Positions 8,001 through 14,006 of a stretch of 23,530 bases of DNA are shown in pieces. Source of the stretch: JAVBLU01 sp031553225 (GTDB lineage: Bacteria; Bacillota; Clostridia; Christensenellales; UBA1750); NCBI GenBank assembly GCA_031553225.1, contig JAVBLU010000059.1, positions 1 to 23,530 on the forward strand. The letters run 5' to 3'. Under the pieces are notes generated by a model. That model was not told the origin of the DNA and did no database searches. It was given only the letters and a program-made list of their open reading frames with translations. Position numbers and translations under genes: made by a program. The first letter of the stretch is position 1, and the number at the start of each line of letters is the position of its first letter.

Positions 8001-8360
8001 ATGGCGTCCACGGTGCGCGTGCTGCGCCAGCTGCGCGCCATGGGCGTGCAAATCGCCATGGACGACTTCGGCACGGGGTATTCCTCGCTGAACAACCTGC
8101 GCTCCATCCCCCTGGACTACGTGAAGGTCGACCGCTCCTTCCTGCAGGACATCGACCGCGATCCGTTCTCGCGCATGTTCGTGCACGCCATCATCGATCT
8201 GGCGCACTCCATGGACATCAAGGCCTGCGTGGAGGGCGTGGAAACCCCCGCTCAGGCGTCCCTCGTGCGCGAGCTGTACTGCGACCTGGCGCAGGGCTAC
8301 CTCTACACCCGGCCCGTGGAGGCCACTCAGTTCGCCCTGCTCGCCGCCAGCGCCCTGTGA
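5046..8360 (+). CDS. Cytoplasmic PAS-PAS-PocR-GAF-PAS-GGDEF-EAL cyclic-di-GMP protein
   Basis: 1104 residues, no membrane helices. In order: PAS-like domain (about 15-60); a CX6CX2C cluster (Cys67, Cys74, Cys77); a second PAS-like domain (about 130-235); a PocR-like sensory domain (about 250-420, TLQRLFTQVTGL to AFFRLYRQLPVLS); GAF (about 435-560); PAS (567-665); GGDEF (about 670-840); EAL (about 860-1100). GGDEF is intact (756-760) with the metal Asp715 in VDLDDF; the RxxD inhibitory site is not present at its usual place. The EAL side keeps EAL (885-887), NLSPRQ, LEVTES, DDFGTG (1006-1011), KVDRS and EGVET, so both cyclase and phosphodiesterase look competent. ATG 5046 has GGAGG eight bases upstream; the frame extends to 4962 but that precedes the predicted transcript start. 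Monocistronic: own promoter, own terminator. Confidence 0.93.
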   Translation: MGRKTARSGDFLALAARNLNALLPPVLLFDEATGALVYANKAARSRVDRRIRLGELSAPPGEQAQACQLRQMPCHACRAAEGLAAVLLDLPYLSAPSCRVLVQTLAYVLAHIWLPASRGETCAVPADVVQKRTALLIEWMYTDGMPALILGENTDQLHMPEKVPGQVYPWHELVTPHSSARLMAHVQELLERRTDRLQIDCVMRTTDGLRNQWAVGFPVFDEMGAPFGLIGFQYDLNEGPEKVEQSAVLDLAHLRTLQRLFTQVTGLRSEVYDHTGQVIRPEEDGDELGELLTSTPGGVALVRELCGGIVRAAQNAPDDRSQSYGWVLLTPLRVEDGFVGVWVSYAGTNDPEELAKIRLSLAQSGVDEEAFFRLYRQLPVLSVREAQRAMQLQEGFARLTCLHGQQGLYRARETALARQSSDMLRMNYEDQVFTNHVLDLFFTSADIRRATQEILLLAVRYLGVERAYVAEYLSDGALMITYEAHISGAPLPVPFAVDEAALKARALFQAPLQVDERVHGIIGLEDSRSQRQSVPREQALVRNVARVMSGVLQRTVAQDELRRSLSMFRVVTDNLDSLLFVRDPHTDELLFYNQRMSDELQGSPPTAKACLMAIGGPQAEEAMLLSGAWEVHNPQSGRWFTLSASALRWVDGRDARLYRAADITEKKMQQVRLDELVYQDVMLSIPNRASCERRLATAMGDAVERQGFGALLFVDLDDFKNINDAYGHNYGDLMLKEVVGYLTSLAPLHGNLYRFGGDEFVIVLENTAADVAEEIGRAIVHRFQQPWKLQDREHFCTVSISLAEFPRDGDTVRDILRAVNVAMFRAKSDGKNTLAVYAHQQGDEVARRVELERRMRSAIQDDFRPFHLCYMPLVDLSTGKWKGAEALIRWRDPDLGLIMPADFVPLAEYLGLIRPIGAFVLRTACAQGRAWQMAGWKDFYVSVNLSPRQIRDDDLVALVKNVLQETSFPAHSLILEVTESLAISDMASTVRVLRQLRAMGVQIAMDDFGTGYSSLNNLRSIPLDYVKVDRSFLQDIDRDPFSRMFVHAIIDLAHSMDIKACVEGVETPAQASLVRELYCDLAQGYLYTRPVEATQFALLAASAL

Positions 8361-8398
8361 GGCGGTGCGGCGGAGGGCCTGCGCATAGGAAAGAAAAG

Positions 8399-8427
8399 AG
8401 CGGCCGCGCTGGGAGCGCGGCCGCTTT
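8399..8427 (+). terminator. Terminator of the GGDEF-EAL gene
   Basis: AGCGGCCGCGC (8399-8409), loop TGGGA, GCGCGGCCGCT (8415-8425), then TTTGC. A perfect 11-bp stem starting 38 bases after the stop codon. On the other strand it is followed by TTTTCTTT, so it may also stop leftward transcripts coming from the SNF2 operon. Confidence 0.75.
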
Positions 8428-8787
8428 GCAGCCCGGCAGGAGCGTTTGTTACGGCGCCGTCCGCCGGAGCCTGCGGTCCCGTCGCCAAACACCAAACCGG
8501 GCAGCGCTTACCCCGCTCAATACGCCTGCGAAGGAAAAACCTGCTCACGGCGAACGCCTGCGCTTCTTCCGGGCGTTCAAAAGCACCTCCCACCCCCAGT
8601 TTTGCCGCGCGCGGCATCACCATCGTTGTGAGAGGCAGACGCCGATCCGTTCCTTGGTGATGATCGCTCGGCGTATCGCAACAAAAGGCGAATGCGAGCG
8701 CCTCGCCGGGGAAAACCGGTTCAGCGCCCGCGCTTGTTCCCCGTCAGCAGCCCGCTGCCTTTGCGCAGGCGAGCGCAGCTCTTCCCC
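8428..8787. other. Spacer between convergent transcripts
   Basis: About 360 bases between the end of the GGDEF-EAL gene and the end of the SNF2 operon. I see no gene: frames are short or low-complexity and lack ribosome binding sites. Base composition is a little less GC-rich than the flanking genes. No clear repeats. Confidence 0.4.
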
Positions 8788-8814
8788 GTAAAAAATGCCG
8801 GCCCCTCCCGCCGC
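8788..8814 (-). terminator. Weak terminator candidate after the SNF2 gene
   Basis: Directly after the SNF2 stop codon the minus strand reads a GC-rich, imperfectly self-complementary stretch (CGGC with GCCG around GGGAGGG) and then TTTTTT (8790-8795). The U-tract is good, the stem is poor, so this is a tentative call. Confidence 0.33.
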
Positions 8815-10602
8815 CTACCCCCGCTCGCGCAGCAGGGCCTGGGCGATCTTCTCCAGAACGCGGGCGCGGGCGATGGACTCGTCCTCCTGGCGCTCGGCCT
8901 CGGAGGGCGGGGCGTCCAGCATGAGGCCGGTGAACTGGGACACCTTCAGGCCGATGGCCTCCAGCATGTCCTGGTCGGACCCCCTGGGGGCGACCAGATA
9001 ATAGCACAGCACGGAATCGCGCTGGCCGATGCGGTGGGCGCGGTCCTCGGCCTGGGCGTGCACGGCGGGCGACCAGTCCAGCTCGCCGAACACGACGCAC
9101 CGCGCGCGCTGCAGGTTCAGCCCCGCGGCCGCGCGCAGGGAAACGCACAGAAGGTCGGTCTTGGCGTCCATAAAGCGGCGCACCGCCTCGTCTTTTTGGG
9201 CCGAGGTCTCCCGGCCGGTTAAAAAGGCCGGGCGGTACGGCTTAAAGAGGCGGCGGTACTCGTCCATCACGGCATGGTGATGCGCGAAAAGGAGCACGGG
9301 CTCGCCCGCGTCCAGCAGCGCGCGCACGAACGCGGCCACGTGCGGGGCCTTGGCTAGGCCGGTCGCCTGACGCTCGCGCTCGCCGATCTCATTGAGGATG
9401 CGCGCGCGCTCGTCGGCGCGCAGGTCGCCCGCGAGACGCGGAAGCAGCGGATCCACGGCGGCGATCAGGCGGCGGTACACCTCGTCGTCCGCGTCGATGG
9501 GCTGCACCGCGCGGCGTTTGGCGGGCAGCTCCTCCAGCACCTGCTCCTTGGTGCGGCGCAGGATAAGCCCCTCGCGGCGCAGATGCTCGCCCAGGACCTC
9601 GGGTTTTTGCACGATATCGCCGCCAAAACCCACGCACCACTCGCGCGAGAAGCTCTCAAAATCGCCCAGCGCGTGAAAGTCCAGGATGTTGACCACGTGA
9701 AAGATCTCCCCGCCGCGGTTGTAGATGGGCGTGCCGGACAGGCCCATCACCCGCTCGCAGGAATCGGCGAGCAGGGACGCCGCGGAGTATTTCTCCGTGC
9801 CGGCGTGGCGCAGTTCCTGCACCTCGTCAAACACCACGGCGGCGAAACCCGCCTGCGGCAGCGCCTGTTTCCAGCCGCGCAGAAGCAGATAATGCGTCAC
9901 GTATACGTCGGCAGGCGGAAGGGCGTAGGGCGTCAGCCCGCGCAGCACGTGCACGCGGGGCTGCGCGCCGCGTATGCGCAAAAACCGGCCGATCTCGCGC
10001 ACCCAGTTGCTCACCAGGTGCGGCGGAACCACGACCAAGGCGGGGAACGCCTGCTGCAGCGCGAGGGCGGCCAAGGCCTGCACGGTCTTGCCAAGGCCCA
10101 TCTCGTCGGCGAGCAGGGCGCGCGGGTTTTGTACCAGATACCCCGCGCCCAGCTGCTGAAAGGGCATCAGCGCGCCTTCAAAGCTACCCTTGTCCGGCAC
10201 GGCGCGAAGGGGGTGCAGCTGCGATTCCTGCCGCTGCAGGGCCTGCAGGCGGGAAGCGGCCAGATCGGCGGCAAAGCGCGGCTCGTCCGCCGGCCGAACG
10301 GACAGCGGATAGCGCAGCATGAGCCAGTGCAGATCGCCTGCGGTGCGCCGCGAGGCCGGAAACCGCGCGACGCCCCGGCCTCGGCCGTCGCACACGGGAA
10401 AGAGCCGCTTGGCCATCTGGCACACCGCCGGATCGCCGCGGATGACCCACGCCTTTTGCTTTTTGTTGTAGGACAGCTCGCCGTAGGTAAACACCGGCGG
10501 CGGCGCGGGGCGCAGGTATGCGGGCAGCTGATCGTCCTGCTCTTCCGCCTCTTCCCCGTAAAACCCGCCGGACACCGCGCCGATGTCCTCATCATAGGTC
10601 AC
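8815..10602 (-). CDS. SNF2-family DNA-dependent ATPase/helicase
   Basis: 595 residues. Helicase lobe 1 has ADEMGLGKT (Lys172), VVPPHLVSNW, a motif II written DEVQ (Asp259-Glu260) instead of the usual DEAH/DEAQ, and LSGTPIYN. Lobe 2 has VLLFAHHHAVMDEY, LRAAAGLNLQRA and the arginine-finger motif QAEDRAHRIGQ (517-527), the SNF2 signature. The arrangement and small size resemble SMARCAL1/HARP-like and phage SNF2 proteins, which remodel or anneal DNA rather than nucleosomes. The region before residue 150 has a segment with YNKKQKAWVI that I do not recognise. I start at GTG 10602, which overlaps the nuclease stop (GTGA) and has GGGGGGTGG seven bases upstream; the frame extends to 10803 but only through the upstream gene. 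Last gene of the operon. Confidence 0.92.
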   Translation of the reverse strand: MTYDEDIGAVSGGFYGEEAEEQDDQLPAYLRPAPPPVFTYGELSYNKKQKAWVIRGDPAVCQMAKRLFPVCDGRGRGVARFPASRRTAGDLHWLMLRYPLSVRPADEPRFAADLAASRLQALQRQESQLHPLRAVPDKGSFEGALMPFQQLGAGYLVQNPRALLADEMGLGKTVQALAALALQQAFPALVVVPPHLVSNWVREIGRFLRIRGAQPRVHVLRGLTPYALPPADVYVTHYLLLRGWKQALPQAGFAAVVFDEVQELRHAGTEKYSAASLLADSCERVMGLSGTPIYNRGGEIFHVVNILDFHALGDFESFSREWCVGFGGDIVQKPEVLGEHLRREGLILRRTKEQVLEELPAKRRAVQPIDADDEVYRRLIAAVDPLLPRLAGDLRADERARILNEIGERERQATGLAKAPHVAAFVRALLDAGEPVLLFAHHHAVMDEYRRLFKPYRPAFLTGRETSAQKDEAVRRFMDAKTDLLCVSLRAAAGLNLQRARCVVFGELDWSPAVHAQAEDRAHRIGQRDSVLCYYLVAPRGSDQDMLEAIGLKVSQFTGLMLDAPPSEAERQEDESIARARVLEKIAQALLRERG

Positions 10603-10970
10603 GGCAGCGCCACCCCCCACAGCCTGCGCAGCGACAGCGCGCGGCAAGGCTTGCCGCACACGATCGGGGGCAGATCCACCCACCGCTCCAAAACAAGCAG
10701 CACCGCGTCCACGCCCTCGCAGGACGCGTAACGCGTCAGCTGCCGCCCAAGCGCCGCGGCGGGCGGGCGGCCGCGCTTCACCTCGATGGCGACGCCCTGG
10801 CACAAAAAGTCCACCCGCGCGCCCGGGCCGATGCGCGCCTCGCGGGCAAAGGCCAGGCCCGCCCCGGAGAGTGCCGCGGCCACCAGATCGTGCAGGGCGT
10901 ACTCACCATCCGCCACAGGCGCGCGCAGGGCGCGCAGAGCGGCCTCCACCAGGCCCAGAGCTTCGGGCAT
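10599..10970 (-). CDS. Small PD-(D/E)XK nuclease-like protein coupled to the SNF2 helicase
   Basis: 123 residues. The core reads EARIGPGARVDFL then VAIEVKRG: Asp54 and Glu63-x-Lys65 fit the PD-(D/E)XK active site (beta-hairpin with D, next strand ExK), with Glu23 in EYALHDLV as a candidate helix glutamate. The following ALGRQLTRYA helix and VDAVLLVL strand fit the rest of the restriction-endonuclease fold. It starts one base after the fucU stop codon and its own stop overlaps the SNF2 start by four bases, which implies coupled translation and a functional pairing. Similar nuclease/SNF2 pairs (VRR-NUC next to SNF2) are common in phages. Whether it cuts DNA or only binds it is inference; fold assignment rests on motifs alone. 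Confidence 0.68.
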   Translation of the reverse strand: MPEALGLVEAALRALRAPVADGEYALHDLVAAALSGAGLAFAREARIGPGARVDFLCQGVAIEVKRGRPPAAALGRQLTRYASCEGVDAVLLVLERWVDLPPIVCGKPCRALSLRRLWGVALP

Positions 10971-10971
10971 G

Positions 10972-11397
10972 TCAGCGCACGACGCCCTTCACAAGCAGCA
11001 GGTTCCCGCGCGGGGTGGGATCGCCCGTAATGACCACCGCGAAGCCCGCTTTTGCCCGCTCGTAATACGCAAAGCGCTCCACGTAGTCAAAATCGGCGAA
11101 GCGTTCGTGGTGGCGGCGCAGAATGGCGCGAAAGGTCGCCCACATGGGCGGCTCCGCCTGGCCGGCGGGCATGGCCATAACGGCCGCGGGCGATGGCACC
11201 TCCATGTCCAGCGGAAAGAGCGGCAAAACCGCCTCCAGCAGATCGGAAATCATCAACCCGTCGGCGCGTATCAGCCGCCGCCCGCACGTGGCGGCGGGAA
11301 AGTTGCGGTCGGCCAGCACGATCTCGTCGCCGTGGCCCATCTCCATCAGCGTCTTCACAAGCTCCGGGCTCAGGATGGATGGAATGCCTTTGAGCAC
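10972..11397 (-). CDS. fucU: RbsD/FucU family sugar mutarotase, probably L-fucose mutarotase
   Basis: 141 residues, the usual length for FucU. It opens with GIPSILSPELVKTLMEMGHGDEIVLAD-type sequence (His22 in GHGD, the catalytic His in this family), then RNFPA, RADG, LLEAVLPLFPLD, and the C-terminal signature RFAYYERAKAGFAVVITGD (108-126). The family interconverts alpha and beta anomers of L-fucose (or ribose for RbsD); the YYERAK tail favours FucU. The start is GTG with GGGAGTG about eight bases upstream. It lies 49 bases after the GNAT gene and one base before the nuclease gene. No fucose isomerase, kinase or transporter is adjacent, so its place in this operon is odd; the only other deoxysugar gene here is rhaB, 8 kb away. 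Confidence 0.88.
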   Translation of the reverse strand: MLKGIPSILSPELVKTLMEMGHGDEIVLADRNFPAATCGRRLIRADGLMISDLLEAVLPLFPLDMEVPSPAAVMAMPAGQAEPPMWATFRAILRRHHERFADFDYVERFAYYERAKAGFAVVITGDPTPRGNLLLVKGVVR

Positions 11398-11446
11398 AGG
11401 ACTTCACTCCCTCTCTTTTGTATGGCAGGGCGCTTGCAGCCGCCGC

Positions 11447-12034
11447 CTACCCCTGCAGCCCGCGCTGCAGGCGCTGCCAGTCCTCCGCAAGCACCGCGTA
11501 CAGCCGCACGTCCACGTACTCGCCCTTGTTGTACAGGCGGCCGCGCAGCGTGCCCTCCAGGCGCATGCCGTTCTTCTCCATCACCCGGCCGGAGGCAGGG
11601 TTGCGCACGTCGTGCTGCGCTTCGATGCGGTGCAGGCGCAGCGTCTCAAAGCCGTGCCGCAGGATGACGGCCAGCGCCTCGCTCATGTAGCCGCGGCCCC
11701 AGTACGCCCGCCCGAGCGAGTAGCCGATCTCGGCGGAGTTGTGGTCGCGGTTGATCCAGGAATATCCCGCCGTGCCGATCACCCGCCCGGAGGCTTTTTC
11801 CACCACCGCCCAGGAGGCGGGCAGGTCGTTTCGGTACTGGCGCTGCATATAGCGGATGTAATCGCGCGCGTCGTGAATGGACGTGTACGCCCGCCACTGC
11901 ACATACCGCGCCACCTCCGGGTCGCTGGAGTAGGCGAAGATGTCCTGGTCGTCGCGCATCTGCATGCGCCGCAGCGTAAGGCGCGGCGTTTCTATGGTGG
12001 GCATTTGGGCAAAATCGCCCTGCCGGAACAGCAT
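11447..12034 (-). CDS. GNAT N-acetyltransferase, RimJ/RimL type
   Basis: 195 residues. The N-terminal TPRLTLRRMQMRD, the central GTAGYSWINRDHNSAEIGYSL and the acetyl-CoA pyrophosphate loop YWGRGYMSEAL, followed by RIEAQHDVRNPASGRVMEKNGM, are standard for the RimJ/RimL branch, which acetylates ribosomal protein N-termini or small amines. The start ATG has AGGAGG six bases upstream, located in the last codons of the preceding hydrolase gene, only two bases after whose stop the ATG begins. A longer open frame runs back to 12556 but antisense-like, low-complexity residues and the strong ribosome binding site argue against it. The substrate cannot be told from sequence. Confidence 0.9.
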   Translation of the reverse strand: MLFRQGDFAQMPTIETPRLTLRRMQMRDDQDIFAYSSDPEVARYVQWRAYTSIHDARDYIRYMQRQYRNDLPASWAVVEKASGRVIGTAGYSWINRDHNSAEIGYSLGRAYWGRGYMSEALAVILRHGFETLRLHRIEAQHDVRNPASGRVMEKNGMRLEGTLRGRLYNKGEYVDVRLYAVLAEDWQRLQRGLQG

Positions 12035-12036
12035 GG

Positions 12037-12852
12037 TCAGCCTCCTATGGCTTCCTCCAGAAAGGGGAGGAGCAGCGCGCAGGTTTCCTGCGGCCTGGTT
12101 TCGGGAAAACAGTGCGGCGCGCCGGGCAGCACGCGCATGCGCGCGCCGGGAACCAGCGCTGCGGTAAAGCCGTGCGGCCAGCGGCCAAGCACGCGGTCCT
12201 GCCCGCCCCACAACAGCAGCACGGGCTTTTCGGTAAAGGGGCGCATCGGCTCGTAGCGCTCGGCCATCAGGCGGCCAAGGAAGGCCGCGGTTTCCGCGCG
12301 GCGCAAGGGGGCGAGCAGCGATTCCTGCCTGTCTTCCCCCGGCAGCTCGCCCAGCGCGCGGATCATCACCCCGTGCACGGCGCGCCTGCCGCGCAGGTAC
12401 GCGGGCAGGAAGGGCGCGGCGGTGCGCCCCATGAGCCGCGCGCCGCGGCCGAAGCGCACGGCGGGGGCAAGAAGCGTAAGGCAGGCGAGGCTGCGCGGCT
12501 GCATGGCGGCCATGCGCAGCGCCACGCCCCCGCCCATGGAGTGGCCGATGAGGCACAGCGCCTCGCCCGGAAACACACGGCCCGCCACGTCCAGCGCATA
12601 GCGCGCGTACGCGGCCTGCCCGCAGGGGGCCTCCCGGCCCGCGTCCGCCCGGCCAAAGCCCGGCAGATCAAGGGCGGCGCAGGCGTATCCGGCCCCGGCC
12701 AGCAGGTCCATCAGCGGCAGAAGCCCTTCGGCGGAGTCAAACAGCCCGTGCACCAAAAAACACCGCCCGAGCGGGTTTTTCGTGTTTACAAGCAGCACGC
12801 GCGTGCGCCCGCCCGGGGCGTCTACGCTCATCTCGTCCGTGGTATGCCGCAT
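12037..12852 (-). CDS. Alpha/beta-hydrolase (third in the window)
   Basis: About 271 residues from the ATG at 12852, or 264 from a second in-frame ATG at 12831. FLVHGLFDSAEG forms the oxyanion region, IGHSMGGG the nucleophile elbow, WGGQDRVLG carries the acid and PGAPHCFPETRP the base, so the triad is complete. LDLPGFGRAD before the elbow fits the broad lysophospholipase/haloperoxidase-like group. It is not a close relative of the tandem pair at 3283-4895. Neither ATG has a strong ribosome binding site of its own: the only AGGAGG (12886-12891) is positioned for an out-of-frame 15-codon ORF that ends overlapping the ATG at 12831. First structural gene of the operon that runs to the SNF2 helicase. 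Confidence 0.85.
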   Translation of the reverse strand: MRHTTDEMSVDAPGGRTRVLLVNTKNPLGRCFLVHGLFDSAEGLLPLMDLLAGAGYACAALDLPGFGRADAGREAPCGQAAYARYALDVAGRVFPGEALCLIGHSMGGGVALRMAAMQPRSLACLTLLAPAVRFGRGARLMGRTAAPFLPAYLRGRRAVHGVMIRALGELPGEDRQESLLAPLRRAETAAFLGRLMAERYEPMRPFTEKPVLLLWGGQDRVLGRWPHGFTAALVPGARMRVLPGAPHCFPETRPQETCALLLPFLEEAIGG

Positions 12853-12875
12853 GGCGCTTCCGGGTCGGCTTTCAT
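12828..12875 (-). CDS. Possible 15-residue upstream ORF coupled to the hydrolase
   Basis: ATG at 12875 preceded by AGGAGG ten bases upstream opens a frame MKADPEAPCGIPRTR and stops with TGA at 12828-12830. That TGA overlaps the hydrolase ATG at 12831 as ATGA, the classic arrangement for translation re-initiation. It is too short for a domain and I recognise nothing in it. It could be a leader peptide, or chance in a case where the hydrolase uses another start. Confidence 0.35.
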   Translation of the reverse strand: MKADPEAPCGIPRTR

Positions 12876-12897
12876 ATGCGCTCCGCCTCCTTGGTCC

Positions 12898-12926
12898 ATG
12901 ATACCCTGGTTTTTCCTCGCGCGCAA
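12898..12926 (-). promoter_or_regulatory. Promoter candidate for the hydrolase-to-SNF2 operon
   Basis: On the minus strand TTGCGC (12921-12926), a 17-base spacer and TATCAT (12898-12903). The -10 matches five of six positions; the -35 matches only TTG and one further base at best. It would start the transcript near 12891, right at the AGGAGG of the upstream ORF, leaving a very short leader. Confidence 0.42.
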
Positions 12927-12954
12927 CATTATTATCGCTATTCCCAGCCCGCTG

Positions 12955-12963
12955 TGCTATCAT
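12955..12963 (+). promoter_or_regulatory. Extended -10 promoter candidate for moxR
   Basis: TGC followed by TATCAT (12958-12963) makes an extended -10 element about 36 bases before the moxR start codon. No good -35 box is present at 17-19 bases, as is common for extended -10 promoters. It is divergent from the operon promoter candidate at 12898-12926. Confidence 0.48.
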
Positions 12964-12998
12964 ACATCTATGCCGATTGGGAACGGGAGGGAACCGAC

Positions 12999-13952
12999 AT
13001 GGACGCCTCGCAGGTGCGCGACGTATGCGCGCGCGTCAAGCAAAACGTGCAACGGGTGATCGTGGGCAAGGGCGACAACATCGACATGATGCTCACCGCC
13101 ATCATCGCCCGCGGCCATATCCTTCTGGAGGACGTGCCAGGTACGGGCAAAACCGTTACGGCCAAGGCGCTTGCCCGGTCTCTTGACTGCTGCTTTAAGC
13201 GCATTCAGTTCACGCCCGACCTTCTGCCCTCCGACGTGACCGGCATGAGCATCTACGACCAGAAAGCCGGCGAGTTCGTGTGGAAGCCCGGCCCGATTTT
13301 TGCGGGCGTGGTGCTGGCCGACGAGATCAACCGCGCCACGCCCCGCACGCAGTCCGCGCTTCTGGAGTGCATGGAGGAGCGCACCGTGACCGAGGGCGGG
13401 GTGTCCCGCGCCGTGCCCGAGCCGTTTTTGGTTATCGCCACGCAAAACCCCATCGAGATACAGGGCACCTTTCCCCTGCCCGAAGCGCAGCTGGACCGCT
13501 TCTTCATGAAGCTGCGCATGGGGTACCCCACGGCGCATGAAGCGCAGGACATCCTCGCCCGTTTCCTGCGCGACGACCCTATGGCCGAGCTTGCGCCCGT
13601 CGCCACGGCCGAGGACGTGCTTGCGGCGCAGACCGCCGCCCGGGCCGTGCACGTCAGCTCCGCCCTGCAGGCCTACATCATCGCCGTTGTGGAGCGCACG
13701 CGCGCCCTGGAGGACGTGCTGCTGGGCGCGTCCCCGCGCGCTTCGCTGGCCCTGATGCGCGCCTGCCAGGTGTACGCCCTGCTGCAGGGCCGCGCCTTCG
13801 CCCTGCCCGACGACGTGAAAAAGCTTGCCCGCGCCGTGCTGGCCCACCGTATGGTGATGCGCACCGCCATGCTGAAATCCGGCCAGGCGGACGCCGCTGT
13901 GGACGAAGTGCTTCGTCTGGTTCCCGTGCCCACGGAGAACCTGGAGGATTAA
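12999..13952 (+). CDS. MoxR-family AAA+ ATPase
   Basis: 317 residues. Walker A is EDVPGTGKT (44-52, Lys51), Walker B is VVLADEINR (Asp108-Glu109), sensor 1 lies in IATQNPIE, and the QGTFPLPEAQLDRF stretch with the C-terminal GASPRASLAL lid motif is diagnostic for MoxR. The family acts as a chaperone-like ATPase paired with DUF58/VWA proteins, often in envelope or stress functions. ATG 12999 has GGGAGGG upstream; the frame extends to 12876 but passes through the promoter. First gene of a MoxR-DUF58-membrane protein operon, 54 bases before the DUF58 gene. Confidence 0.95.
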   Translation: MDASQVRDVCARVKQNVQRVIVGKGDNIDMMLTAIIARGHILLEDVPGTGKTVTAKALARSLDCCFKRIQFTPDLLPSDVTGMSIYDQKAGEFVWKPGPIFAGVVLADEINRATPRTQSALLECMEERTVTEGGVSRAVPEPFLVIATQNPIEIQGTFPLPEAQLDRFFMKLRMGYPTAHEAQDILARFLRDDPMAELAPVATAEDVLAAQTAARAVHVSSALQAYIIAVVERTRALEDVLLGASPRASLALMRACQVYALLQGRAFALPDDVKKLARAVLAHRMVMRTAMLKSGQADAAVDEVLRLVPVPTENLED

Positions 13953-14006
13953 GCCGGGACGGCCGGGCGCGCGGCGCGCCTTGCGCCTTGCCGGAAAGGA
14001 GCGCGC

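Noticed and set aside
8815..10731. Long open frames on the plus strand opposite the SNF2 gene (for example 9583-10731)
   Set aside because: They are antisense shadows of a GC-rich coding region: composition is Arg/His/Gly/Gln-rich, there is no ribosome binding site and no motif, while the minus strand has a complete helicase motif set.
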